Part shown: positions 47,400 to 60,430 of the stretch, piece by piece
Layout: each line of letters opens with the position of its first letter
Numbering within the stretch: the first letter of the stretch is position 1
Source of the DNA: Fistularia commersonii
Lineage: Eukaryota; Chordata; Actinopteri; Syngnathiformes; Fistulariidae
Direction of reading: 5' to 3'
NCBI GenBank assembly: GCA_037954325.1
Contig: JBBMNZ010000027.1
Coordinates: forward strand, 3,079,501-3,143,500
DNA length: 64,000 nt
Made by a program: the position numbers and the translations under genes
Notes under the pieces: model-generated
Databases searched by the model: none
Seen by the model: the letters and a program-made list of their open reading frames with translations, nothing else
What the model was told of the DNA's origin: nothing

Positions 47400-49006
47400 T
47401 GAAGGAGGTGCAGAGGGGTGGGGGTTGGGGGGGGGCAGTGCAGAAACACACTGGGTAGGAGGGAGGAGAAGAAGAAAAAAAAAAAGAAAGAAAGAAATAT
47501 GTGGAGATGACAAAAGCAGATGCTATGCGATAGCCGTCCGGTGAAGATGAGACGCTAAAAAACGGCAATATTACCTTGAGATGAGAGAGAGCGGCCATCT
47601 TTTCCCCTGAAGAGCGGTGATTACACAAATGCTAATCAGACTGACAAGCACAAACGGCCTGATAAATAATTGATGGAAACCACTGCACTTTCCAGTATTC
47701 CTTCCCAGACTGTAGAGAAGAGCAGCAGCAAGTAATAATAATCACTGTAGATATCTTTCACTAGGGTCAGGCTCCTCCTCCATCCCGGGCCTGAGCGGAA
47801 TACACCGCCGCGGCGAAGACGGACTTTCTGACCGAGCGCCGTTCTGGTCCTATCTGAGAAAGGCTCCCGTCTTCCTGAAACACCGTCGACGGCGCTGTCC
47901 CGTACCGGCTATCATTACGCTAATTACGATTCTCAGAGGCTGTTTTTAATTTTTTTTTTTCCTTTAACCAGGTGTCACGCCGCCGCCGCACTGTAAATCC
48001 AAGGTGTGCTTCCCCTGCTTTATCCGGGGCCAGACAGCTTCCTTTTCTTTAGCGCCGCACTGTCGGATAAAAAGCTATCTTATTTCACACTTCACAGATT
48101 CTCTCTTTCTCCCTTACTTCATCTTTTAACACCACCACCCCCACGCACCCCCGCCACCATCATCCTTTGCACCCCTTCCTTATATCAAAGTTGGCCTGAC
48201 TCCGGACTAGAGGGTGCAAAATGGAAGTGACAGGAGGGTACCATGGGACAATGAGACACAGGACCCATGCTGAGGTCTTTCATGCATTGTCCGCTCCTCA
48301 TATCAGCACCTCTGCGCCCCCATACACAAGACACCCCCCCCACACACACACACACAGACCCGTTAATGCACAGCACACAGGAAAACACTCCCACCCTCCG
48401 CACCCAACTCACACACTCAAGTGCCCTCCTTATGTCCTCACAAGCTGCCTCTCATAAAACCGCAACAGAGCCAAACATGCCCGCCACCTAGTCAGAGGAG
48501 GGAGGTGCTTTTTTTTTTTTTTCCCTTCCTCGCTCGTGAACAAACAATAAACCGCGGAACGGCGTGATCAGCAGGCGACCATACGCGCTGACCGGGGAGA
48601 AATGTGCAGCGGAAACGTGGGAAAAAGTGTTGAATTTTGCATTTTGAGCGACTTCATAAACTTTTTATGGACACGTTTATGCCAGCTTGCCGCGTGTAAT
48701 TAATCCAGATTCAATCACTTTGGCGTTGAATTGGAAATATGTTTCAAATCTTTCGGTCAAAGCTTTTGACCGTCTTTAAACGAACACACACACACACTTG
48801 CCATACTCCCTCGCTCACTTTCTCCTTCACACGTTCACATTTTGAAAGGAATGAGAAGCGAGCTCCCTCGGTGGCGCTGGTCAGAGTTACATGTTAGATT
48901 CCTGACCTGTCTACGGGGGGACTTGCCGGCCTCTCCCCGCTGGCCCTGCCGTGACCTCGGGATCTAAATGTGAATGAATACTTTGTGTCTCCATGGGGCT
49001 GAGCGT

Positions 49007-49026
49007 GGGGGGGGGGGGGGGGGGGG
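49007..49026. repeat. G homopolymer (20 bp)
   Basis: A pure G run in the zfhx3 intron; C run on the transcript. Confidence 0.9.
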
Positions 49027-49617
49027 TGTCAGGAGAGAGGTGGGGAAGACGAAGAAGATGAAGAGGGGGGTAAAAGGTTGGGGCGGCTAATAACTAAAAA
49101 AAACTTTAAAGGGCAAGTTAATCACAAACAGCGGCTAGAGCTCAAACTGCCTTAAAACAATATCAACCCCACCTCCTATTCTATCTGCTCATCAAGCCAG
49201 CCATTGGTCTTGAACACAATGCTTGATTTGACCCCCGTTGCATGTCAAAGTCACCGCCTTTTTTTTTTTTCTTTTTTTAAATCATCGATAAAAAAAGAAA
49301 AGAAAAAAACCCCTCAAATCTTCACTCAGCTAATTTAAGCCCTGATACTTGATAAATTAAGAATCGTTATTTAGCGCCATGCGATGTATTAAGTATTTTC
49401 CCTAAAGTGTTATCTCATGGGTGACGGCACTAATTAGTGATAGTGTGTGTGATCATTGCGTGTTTAGATACATGACAAATAGAAAGGAAAGTGAGCACTG
49501 CTCTACTTCTCCCTTCTTTGTGTTTTACTTGGGGGATAAAGGAGAGGAGGATCTGGGTTAATGTGGCTGCACAGGGAGTGAGCATTCACGGACTGCTCAC
49601 TCTTCTGTCCCTGGCTG

Positions 49618-49660
49618 ACACACAAACACACACGCACACACACACACACACACACACAAT
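49618..49660. repeat. CA microsatellite
   Basis: CA units with AAA and CG interruptions at the start, then nearly pure. Confidence 0.9.
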
Positions 49661-50117
49661 CGCAGACGCGTGCGTGCACGCCCCTCTCTGACTTCCTTGA
49701 ATGTCCAGGATGATGGCCGCTCGCTAACACATATTATGTCCACAATGGAAGATGCAGGCTGCACTTTTCCCTGCTAGGATGTTCAGCTAAAAGCCTGGAT
49801 GGGGGGCAAAACCATCACTGGGCAGTACTCTCCCGTCTACTCCGCCTGAGGGACATTGTCCCGCACAAAGAGTCACTCTGCCTCTCTGTAACCCCCCGCC
49901 ATGCATTTATGCTTATCGCCGTCCACTGCTGCCTCCTCTTAAATCAACCCTCTTTTTTTTTTTTTTTTTTATTAATGCATCCTTTTCTTTTTCTTATGCT
50001 TCCGCACAATGCCTCCGCCTATTTGCGGCTATTCAAAAGGGGGCCAACAGATTTGGGGGGGTCGCGGGGTGGGCCGAGCGAGCGAGCGAGAGAGCGCGGC
50101 TGAAGGGGGTGTCTAGG

Positions 50118-50142
50118 AAAAAAAAAAAAAAAAAAAAAAAAA
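50118..50142. repeat. A homopolymer (25 bp)
   Basis: A pure A run in the large zfhx3 intron, after a GAGC/GAGA-rich stretch. Confidence 0.9.
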
Positions 50143-52038
50143 GCATCGCCACTGTCATGGAGGGCAATCACATCAACTCTGAAATATTCACCAGTGGGTC
50201 GGAAAATGCGATGGTACAGTTATGACAGGCGAACAGGCAACTCTCCCCACTCTAACCCCCAACCCTCCCCCACTCCACCCCTCTCTGTGTCAGGGCGGAA
50301 GCACAGTGGACACTCTGAATATGTATAACCCGGAAAATGTATTGATTTTTCATTTGATGAAAAAAAGGCCCACAAAAATCACGTAACCTGAAACTGTCAC
50401 AGCTCTTTTGTTCGGAGCTCATCTCTCCTGATGTTTGGCTTTTGCCAGAAACTCTCTTTAATTACCAGGTACAGTGGAGCTTCAGAGCCCTTCTCCACTG
50501 AGACGCAGCCACATACAGCCTGCTGGGCCTAACAAGACAGCCCACATCTATTATATATGACATACACCAAGCAGCTTTTGTTTCATATCTAACTAATAAG
50601 CGAAGAGAATATGACTATACCTACAGTTTGTTTTGTTATTACACACACGATACACAGCAAAAAGCTTTCTTGAAGAAACTGTTGGAAATTTTTTTAGAAA
50701 TAAATAAAATAAAACATACGCAGCGTTGAAAATAACTGCTTTATATTAAAAAGCTAATGCCTGGCGCCAAAGGAGTTCCGCACGAACATGAAATTGCATT
50801 ATTGATCTGACTTCTCCAGGTAACTGGCAGGTGCATGTATGTTTGTGCTAGCACGCATGTGTGTGTGTCCGTTAACAGCTACTTATCGGTTAATCTCTCT
50901 TTTTTTTTAAGGTACAGCTGGACTGTCTGAAAAAGATCTCTGCCTGTCGATTTATCAAAGGCGCCATTTGCATATCTTTGTAGAGCATCCATCTGCTGGC
51001 GGACGGTGGTGTCGGGGCATTAGCGCTAAAAATCAATCCGGCCGTGGCGGGATGTACGTAGCGCTCATCGCCGCACGTGCGAGGAGTCCGTCTAAAACCT
51101 TGCGGCGGGGTCGTATTTGCGCGACTCCCGCCGGGGCCCGGGTCCAGGCCCGCCCTTCCCTCCTGCGAACTTTCACTTCGTTTCTCGGTGCGTCCTTCGA
51201 GTGACCCGGTTTTCCCCAGGCCCGCGCAGGCCGCCCGTACGGGCTGGCTATTTGTTTACGAAAGCCTACGCCAAGATAAAACGGAATCGAACAACCTCAT
51301 GAATACGGAATTTGAAGATCAATTTTTTTTTTTTAGATATAAAATGCGGGGTGCTGCCGTGTTGTGTTTACGCCCCAAAAATCTTTTTTTTTTTTTTTTT
51401 TTTCTTTTAACGTTTAGATAATTTGGAATACTTGAGCGGAGAGGTGATGGGCTTTGGGTTTTGATTTCATCTTTTTTTTATGACATCAGCATCGCGTCGG
51501 GGGAGGGGGGGGGATGAATTGGATGGGTCGAGCTTCCTTCTAGCAGCCAATCCGGGCAGGTTGCTCGTAGCTGATCGCGGCAGGAATCCAATCATTACGG
51601 AGCACAAGCACTTTAAAACATCTATGAGTGCTACCACTTATAGAAAAAAAAGCTCTCCCTACCTCTATCAATTTCTAATACAATTCAAACACGGGGAGCT
51701 TTCTTTCACCATTTGTCTTTTCTTTCTGTCCCTCTTTGCATAGCCCATCCATTACTTTCACATGAAATATGAAAAGGCAATATCCTCTCCGTGTTTGTAC
51801 TGAAGCGTAATGCGATTGTGTTGTCATTTATAGGAAATAATCGCAAACCTCTCTTTCATTTTCCAGTTCAAATAACCATGAAAAATTAGCCTTCAATGTC
51901 AGCGGGGACAACAAAGGGATGCACGGAAACCGCCGCTCCGCCACCGCGCTTGACATTTCTCCTTAATAGGAAAACGGACGGTTGTTTCTATCTCTCGTTT
52001 CCGATCTTTTTCATTTCCGAACTTCTTATTTTCACTCC

Positions 52039-52042
<4 letters not shown>

Positions 52043-52069
<27 letters not shown>
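52043..52069. repeat. A homopolymer (27 bp)
   Basis: A pure A run in the large zfhx3 intron, continued by a second A block. Confidence 0.9.
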
Positions 52070-52574
52070 GCGAAAAAAAAAAAGGTTTATAGTCGGATCT
52101 GGATAAATTTTACCCTCACCGCCTCTCAGAGGGGTCGGGAGGGGAAAGCGCTCCGGTCCCATCCAGGCTGCATCCTGCTCATTAGCACCCCTGCCAGCGT
52201 CCGCTAATGGCTACTGCTGGAGGGACATGTCGCCAGACGATCACTATGGGGTGTTGGTCACTGTGACTACCGTCTAACAGCCTAATAAATAAATAATTCA
52301 AGAGTTCCCAGACTCCTTAGCAGTATAAACCCCCCCCCGCCCCCCCGAAAAAAAAAGCACACACTTAAGTGCAAGGGGTACAACCACACACATAAAAACA
52401 CAAAACATTAGCCGGCGCCTGAGCCGAGGGTCATTTTCATTTATATAAACTTTTTTTTTTTTAATGCGAGCAGCAAGGTAGTACTAATTGCTTTGTGTAT
52501 TACTGCCATTCAAGGTTTAATAGGCGGGTTTTCTTCCAGTGTAATTTGGCAGAAAATGATAAACTTGGTGTGTG

Positions 52575-52862
52575 ACACATTCATTCATTCATTCATTCAT
52601 TCGTTACCAATACAGCTGATCCTGCACTCAGGCTCTGCAGCGCTAGAGCCTATCCTGGTTGTCATTGAACGAGAGGCCACATATAGAGATATAAAACTAT
52701 TCACCCGCTCATTCACGACCTGGAAATTTCGTCTGTCCGATAATATCCGCATGTTTTTGCACCCGGAGGAAACTGGACAAACCGAAGGAAACCCGCACAG
52801 ACACAGGGAGAACGTTGACAACCTGTCTGAATTGAACCTTCCTCCTTCGAGGCGGAAGAGCT
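52575..52862 (-). repeat. Copy of the SINE-like repeat in the large zfhx3 intron
   Basis: ATTC tandem repeats, GCTGATCCTGCACTCAGG, AGAGCCTATCCTGGTTGTCA, GCACCCGGAGGAAACTGGAC, ACAGACACAGGGAGAACG and AGGCGGAAGAGCTAAC are present in order. Confidence 0.65.
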
Positions 52863-53044
52863 AACATGTTGGAAAGTCTTCAAATAAATACATATATGGG
52901 ACAAGCAAATATTTAAGTGAGCTCTTTTCCTTTCTCAATCCAACAGATGCATTTAGACGGGCCGCAGGCGCGGCACCACCGCTCATCCAACCCATCAATC
53001 TTCAACACGACTGCGTCGTAAACAGGGAGAGAGCCCCAAACAAA

Positions 53045-53320
53045 ATCAAACCTATTGAAAATCCCGCTCTCCTGACATAATACTTTGTTCGCATTTGCAT
53101 ATTTCTGAAGCCAGATTTCATCTGGTATTATGGGCTGTGATGCATATAATAATATTTCCTCTCAAAAGGCTAATGAAAAAAAATACTCATCTCACGCAAT
53201 TAGCTGCTCCTTTATTCACTCCTTGTAATGTTCATTATCAAATAATTCTGGCGGCGTTATTTATTTATTTCGTCACGCCGCACACCTTACAGCCTTAATT
53301 ACAAAATAGACTCGGAGCCA
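53045..53320. promoter_or_regulatory. Candidate conserved noncoding block
   Basis: Contains an octamer ATTTGCAT (minus ATGCAAAT, about 53092-53099), CAATTAGC, TAATGTTCATTATC and CTTAATTAC. Repeat-free. Inference only. Confidence 0.3.
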
Positions 53321-54224
53321 AATGATGGGATGCGATGTAGCAACTCAACCATCATAAACTAGTTATCCCTCTACTCTCGGTGGCATACCGGGCCTAATCA
53401 GTATGCCGGGTTTTTTTTTTTTTCACCTTGGTTTCAAAAATGCCTCGGAATGGCACTTGACAGAGCGTGCCTACACAGTTCACCCCGCGCCGGGGCCCTT
53501 TTTCTTTTTCAGTTTTATTAAACGCCCGGTTTGACCACTTCAGCGGCGCGCACCCTCTCCAAACAGGGTCTCACTTTTCCTTCTTCATAAGCGCGCTTTG
53601 ATTGCCGCCATTTCTAAAAATACTGATAGATCTCTTACACAATTACAGGAAGATGAACGTATACGCAGATTAACCGCCGTTACGTAAGGAAAGTTATCAG
53701 ACAGATTCCTCGCGATAATGTCGTAATGGCGGAAAAGTGGGCTGAAAGCTTTCCAGATTGTTGGAAACGGCGCTGCCAGGCGAACGGCTCTCAGGAGAAA
53801 GATACTTGGAGCGATTACAGTCAAACGCGGCCGGCCTCCTCGGTTAAGGTTGGCTCGTCGGCGAGGGAGCGAGAGAGGAGACGGCGATGTGGCTTTCGCA
53901 CGGCCGGCTGTTTTAACCCCGACCGAAATAACTAGTGAGTCTGCAATTGTAACGTTAATCCGATGTTAGACGCAAAAGAGAGGAGTTTTTCCGACGCCGC
54001 TGCGAACGGGACGAACTGCCGGGAAGGGAGGCATGAGACGCTCCGCTGCACTGCCAGAAACAGCCGTGGAGTTGTGGGTGGAGGGTGGGGTGGGTTGGGG
54101 GTTATTAGTCAACAGACGTTTCCTACGCCCTTGAATCCTGCGGCCAATTAAATGGCCTTGCCGCATCCATTTTGTGCCGAGTGAACAGGTATGAGCGGGG
54201 GGGGGGGGATGATTTGATGGATGC

Positions 54225-54272
54225 GGCGAGGAGGGCGAGGAGGAGGAGGAGGAGGAGGAGGAGGAGGAGCGG
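54225..54272. repeat. GGA/GAG trinucleotide run next to a G run
   Basis: About 11 GAG units, preceded at 54197-54208 by a G run. Purine-rich on plus; low-complexity open frames across it (Ser or Pro runs) are artefacts. Confidence 0.85.
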
Positions 54273-55969
54273 ATGCTGCGACGGTGGCAGAACCTCGGTG
54301 ACACCCTCGGCACTCGATACGGAGTTTTAATTTAGGCACTTTTATGGAACTCTACCTCTTTTTCATGGGATTTTTAACTTTTAAAGAAGACAGAGGATAT
54401 TGAATTATTAGTGTGATGATCACATCTATGTCGTTTGTACAGTTTTGTGCTGACCTAGCATATCTAGGTCATAGCACCTGAGTACTGCAGATACCGCCAG
54501 ATTGATAATAGGCGGTACTTTATACTGCACGGCTGAGGCTGTTGGTGTTGTTACTTTATCATAAATATAAAGGGGACAGTCTTGTCTCCCCTGTAGTTGA
54601 CGGTTGTCCAAGGGTTAAAGAGCCACGGGATTCGAATTCATAATTAAATTCAGCGGTTTTGCTTTGATCCAAAACTTGGAAGTCCAACTCGCGAACGGCC
54701 GCCTCCGCATTGTCGTCGGCATGAGCGAGCGATACGAACGAGCGACCGCAAAGATGATCGTGGTGGTACTATTCAAACCATCCGCCGACAAAAATATGGC
54801 CGTTTGAGGAGCATCGGTTCCTCCTGACCCGGCGAATCATGCTCTCCGTCTAGATCGGGCTTCCGGATCCCGAGCGGGGCCGGGCGCGGCCCTCCCCCCG
54901 CCTCCCCTCCGTTCAGCCACGGCGTCTGTTGGCTCCAGCCAGGCCCGGTGGCCTCCTGAGAAGGCTGTGATAAGAATTCATTTCTTCCTATTATGTGCTC
55001 TTGTCCACTGCCGCAGTTCATCAGTTCAGTGCAACCAAGTCAATGAAAGGGCCTGTAATGAAGCAATCAGATGCAGCCTGGTTGTCCAGGCCCAGCACTC
55101 CATTCTCTGCTCCCAGACCCAAGAGCCCACTGCGGGCTGTTGGCCGAGGTGGCGGTGGGGGAGCAGGGGGAGGGGAAATGGACACAGACTGCACAGATGC
55201 ATTAATTCAAGACCTCGCCTTTCATAGACTGGAGGATAAGCTGCTCTCACATGTGCTTCGCACCGGGTTCGCCGTCTCCCGCGGTTTCAGGGAATCATGG
55301 AGTTTTTAGGGAGCCGCGTTAGTTTAACCCGACTCCGACGCTAAAACCAGCAAATCAAGTTTGCGCGGGATCCAACGCTCAGGTTACAGCGCTCGCACCG
55401 CCGTGCTTCGCTTCACCTTTATCTGCATCTAAACTCCTCAATCCATTGTCTCCACTCTCCACGCTACCAGCACTTACATATCTTCCAACATGTGGAAATT
55501 ATTATGGGGATTTTGGGAAAGGAATTCATGTGTTGAATCATAATCTGCGCCTCAAAGTAGAAGATTCTGAGTCTCCTTTGTTTTGTAATGCTGTGAAACT
55601 TTCATTTCAAATTACAAAAAAAAAAAAAAAAAAAAATAGGAGAGAGAGGACCTTTTTGATCTGGCTTTTCTCTACATTCGAGGGCTGGAAAGTCTTTGAT
55701 CAGCCTCCCTACCTTCTCCACCATTGCAGAAGCTGATATACGGCGCAGACGCTTGCGCTCGGTCGGTTTACAGCCCGCTCTTAAAAAAGCAACCGCGGCT
55801 TGAAATCGAGGTTTCGGCACAGTAAAAAAAAAACAAATCATCCTCAAAAGCAGTGTACAGTACGTGTTGGTTTATGCTAACATATTAGGAGGTTACCCAA
55901 ACCCCCCCTACTCTCCCGAGCAGCTCCCCCAGTGGCCCCGTCCCGCGGCCGGCTTCGGCAGAAAGACCC

Positions 55970-56420
55970 CGTGGCTGGATTCTACCTGACAGTAGCTCCT
56001 TAACAAGCAGCAGTCATTAACCTCAGGAGCAGGCAGCTGCCATGTGATGTAGTGCGCTCGGCCCGCTGCAGAAGGGCCCTATTGATCCCAGACATACTTG
56101 GTGCCTTCCTGGATGTTTATAATCAATATGCAAATGGCCCGCGGCATTGATTCAATATTAATTTTCAATTAGGGAATTCTCGGAGGGTCCTGAGGGGTCA
56201 ATACAGAACCATTCAGAGCAAAGGCTTAAGCAAGTTGCAGGCATCGACGTTACTCTACCCAAGACAACTTACTTACTGTTTATTTAGCCTGCCCTGCTGT
56301 AAGTCCTGATTAAGGCTTTGGATAACAGGCGGGGAGACAAATGGGCCTTTCTGCACTATCTCAACTAACAAGTCATCATCTTACACTTTGTTATAATGTG
56401 TGTTTTCTGTTCTGAGGATG
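55970..56420. promoter_or_regulatory. Candidate intronic enhancer / conserved noncoding block
   Basis: A low-repeat stretch with a perfect POU octamer ATGCAAAT (56128-56135), ATTGATT, CAATTAG and CTTTG motifs close together. This composition is typical of conserved noncoding elements in introns of developmental regulators. Conservation itself cannot be seen here. Confidence 0.35.
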
Positions 56421-57224
56421 AGCACCGCCCCCTTGCAGCGCCGCTACCGACCGTGTGGAATTCCACCGCCAGCTTTATATTTCCTCGCTTTATTCGCATC
56501 ACATCACATGACGATGAGATCATTGATATTATTGTGTCATGAATGAAGCCCCATGTATGGCACTTGTTACGTTACAACACTTATGCGATAGTGCTGATGT
56601 ATAAGCCAGCTATTATTCACGGGGTAGACAGTGTGTCTATTAGACGGACTCGCGGATTGTTGCTTTGCTCTGGAACTTTGGCTCGCTGTGTATTAAAACT
56701 GTCAAAATAATCAGGCACTTGTGGCTATGGATACTTTCTGTCGCCATATTACTCACCGCATAACCTACATTACCATCAGCGTACATAACTGGGGGTGCAA
56801 TAACTAGATCTAACTAGCGATTCACCGTTAGCAGTCTGGTTTGCTATATCGGTGTCATCGATCATATATATCTACATCTGTTTTATTTATTTTTTTCGTC
56901 TTTAGAGTGCGAGCCACTTGAAACCTGGCTCGCGCTCAATTCCTTGCTACCTACAGTGTGGTAGTTAAAAGAGAAAAAATGAAAAAAAGGGGGAGTCGAG
57001 GATGAAACGGGAAGAAAATACACAGGAAGAGAAAAGGCTGGAAACACCGTGAGGTGTCACTTAGCTTGAATTTGCCTGAAATCATTGCTAAATAGGTGCT
57101 ATTGAAAAAGGGAACTCAATAAATGTATCTGTGATGCAGAAACGGACGATTTTCCATATGTCCGGCGCAGAGGCCGGACCGGAGCGCGGCCCCTCAGCCA
57201 CGTTGACTCGCAGAGCAGTAAAGA

Positions 57225-57480
57225 TGCTGTAAGAGCAAATTGCCATGGGTATTTCAGAGATAACCTGCACTACTTACTGTGTGCTCCTGTAGATGCACTG
57301 CCCAAGGTAATTGGTTTAGGGATAACATTAATTACCACATTGCTCATTAATGGACGATGCCTTATTGGTTCCATTGATCAACCGGACCTGTTAGCCATCA
57401 TCCTAAGCAATTGTGGATGTAACAAGCTTACATATTGGCATATCAATTAATGCAATCAATTCCTGTCTAGCTGTTGCCAT
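57225..57480. promoter_or_regulatory. Candidate conserved noncoding block
   Basis: Repeat-free AT-rich segment with TAATTGG, ATTAATTACC, CTCATTAATGG, TTGATC and CAATTAATGCAATC, i.e. a cluster of homeodomain-type sites. Inference only. Confidence 0.3.
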
Positions 57481-59338
57481 TCTGCCTGTCTCCCCCCCCT
57501 CACCGTTGCTCCTTCCACTCCCCAACCCCATGTTTGACTGTCTGAGTGCTAAAGCCCCACGTCAAACCAAACTTTATTTTCTAATTGTCCTTAAGAGTTG
57601 CGTCCGCCGCACGCTTGACTGATGGGCCTGACGTCGGGGAGTGAAAATAAAAACGTCACTCCGATGGGCAGAGGTAACAGCGGTGGGTAACAGTCTTTTT
57701 TTTTTTTTTTTTTGAGCCGGAGGGCGGGGGAGCACGCGGATGCAATGTGCAATCCCTGCGTGTCTGGAGGAAAACAAAAAGGTTGAGCTAATCTATAGCG
57801 CGTGCCGTGCCGGCGACGCCATGGTGCTCTGGCTGCATATTAATATTTACTTTCCTGCAGCATGGGGATGGATTCCACGCGCATGTATCGAATAATACAC
57901 GACGTGGAGGTCCAGGCGATTGCGATTTTTATTTTTATCTGAAAACAAGTAAACCGCTGAGCCAAAGACGGACACTTGTTGTCGTCTCTCTAATCTCATT
58001 TCCCATTAGCCTTTATTCACCGGGAGGCGCCTGTCCGGGTCTTCCGACGTGTCTTTCAGGGGTTCGTCAGTCACAAGTCGGGGAATCCACTTTGCGCCGC
58101 GCTCGTTCCGAACGGGCGGCCGGCTTAAAATACAAGGCCGGCGCACTCTTACGACACAGCGGAATGGGTAGAACACGGGGAGCGAATGAGAAAGCGGGGT
58201 GTGATAACTGAGAGCACACCATGACAAAGTGGAGGGATTTACCGTTGGGCCCGCAGCACTTCATTTGCTTAATAACAGATCATTCTATAAGAAAGTGGCT
58301 GCTCTGAGGGGGATATCACCCAACGAGGATGTCTCACTAGCAGAAATCCTATTTGAAGACAACACCTTTTGAGCGCTCATCCTCCTCCACGCCTAAGACG
58401 ATCAACGCGCATGACAGGCCCCATTAATATGACGCCCCGTGTAACCTTGCTCTTTCTCCCTCTTCCTACAGCAACACAACTGATAGCCAAGGAGGAGGGG
58501 CATTACGTTGTGACTGAGCGTGTAGCGGGTGGGATGGCGTTCATTTGGATGAGATGTCTTAGGCATCCCGCCCGGATACGCGAGACATCTCGCTACTTCG
58601 CAACCTCTCTCTCGAGAAGCACGAGAACTAGGGCGGGGAGGTGCGCATTTCCTTTTTTTTTCTCGACGGGCACTCAGTCACCCGGCGCCGACGCCGCCTT
58701 CGAAGAGGCCCGTATGCGTAGCGAAGAAACACTCCTCAAGAGTGAACGCGCGTCTATTTTTTGCGAGGAGGGTTTTCGCTTCAACCTCTCCTGACTCCTA
58801 CACCGAGGGGGGTGTCCGCTGCGCCTGCGCCCGGGAGGCTCTTCAAAATTTCATTTTTAGCTACGAAACACGAGGACCCAAAAAACACGAGCCCGCACTC
58901 GAGACGGTGCGCTACAGCCAGATAAACAAGCCAGATAACGGTACTGTTCCATCTTCCATATTGTAGCTCGGTTAATGTAAAGTTGACAATTGGTTAAACG
59001 CGCGGGTGCTTCTGTCGCTTGGGTTTCATCCGGAAAAAAACACACGAAAAGCACCGCTGGTGATTTCCACAGTTTAGCTGATCTGTATTACGGACTGTTT
59101 TTTATTTCCTTTTTTTTTTTTTTTTTTTTTTTTTCATCCTGCTATATGAGACAGCAGACGTTCAGGTGGACACCCCTCGCTCGCTCATCGTGGGATCTCC
59201 TGAAGCCCACCCCCCAACCCCCAATTCCCCCGTCCCCCCGAGAAACGCACAAGTGGGCTGAGCAATTAACAATTTCATGCTGATTGCCTGAAGCATGTTT
59301 TGTTATGCCATAAAGATAATAACCCTCCCACCCCTTCT

Positions 59339-59362
59339 CCCCCCCCCCCCCCCCCCCCCCCC
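59339..59362. repeat. C homopolymer (24 bp)
   Basis: A pure C run; on the zfhx3 transcript strand it is a G run, so G-rich pre-mRNA. Confidence 0.9.
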
Positions 59363-60377
59363 GGATGGGGTATATCCTCTATTGCTTCCATTTCTCAATT
59401 CTCTCCAGTGCAATTCGCATGTCGGTATGGCGCGCCGCTCACTCACTTTATTAAAGACCCCTTTCCCTGCTTAGAGGGTGCATTTAAGAAAATACATAAA
59501 TAAATAAATAAATAAAGATGACTCCCTGAAGAGTAAACAGGGATGATTATTAAGGGGAAGGAGAAAACTAGAGTCTTGGACTCCCACTGGCTTCTTGATT
59601 TGAAAGTCTAATTTGGCAACTGCACACAACAGGCATGCAGGTAGACCAAACAAACAGGTTCCATTTCCCAAGACAAACAGAGCATGCTCAGAGCGGCTGC
59701 CGGTGACGGCCCCTCGCCCTCCTCCATTCTCTTCACGCCGCTACGGCGTGACAGAAATCCACTCTGACCATGGAGCGCGCCGCTGTGCAACAGGAAAATC
59801 TCTGCGCCGCACACGCTACAATTTGTCGCCGCCGCGTACAAAAGAGAGCCGGAGCCTCACGAGGACGGGCGACAGAAGAACGGGAGACTCTTCGTCTCGT
59901 CTCTTATCCCGCACTGGGAGTGGAATTCGGGCGACTTCTTCCAGACAAAGAAAAAAAAAAAAGCCACACCGCCTCGCAGTACACTACCAGAGTACAATGG
60001 CGGTAAATGTTTTGTGAATACGACGTGCCGATCTGGACACGGCGGTGAGAATTACACGACGAGCTCTGTCTCTACCCTGATCTCCCCCCCAGGGTTATTG
60101 TTTTTACTATATGAAAACAAGCCCTTGAGACATAAGGAGGGGCTGGCGGACAAAGGGTTGTGGCACCAGCCCCCTCTGGCCCTCTCTGATCCTCCCCTTT
60201 GCCCCTCCACCCCCCCACCCCTGCACCGAGGGTTCTGGTTACCCCCACCCCTCCACACGACTGCGTGTGTGAAAGTCCAGCTGGTGCACCGGCAGAGTCG
60301 ACACCTCAGCCAAACACGGCGGCGTCACGGGGCCTGTATTGTTTACGATAAGGAGCCCTGTCATTAATTCTTTCGCT

Positions 60378-60379
<2 letters not shown>

Positions 60380-60415
<36 letters not shown>

Positions 60416-60430
60416 GCACGGACGCACGCA
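60380..60430. repeat. CA microsatellite with CG-interrupted end
   Basis: CA units then CACGCACGCACG-type variants. Confidence 0.85.

Noticed and set aside
47146..47544. Open frames with Thr-His or Cys-Val runs
   Set aside because: They are translations of CA microsatellites.
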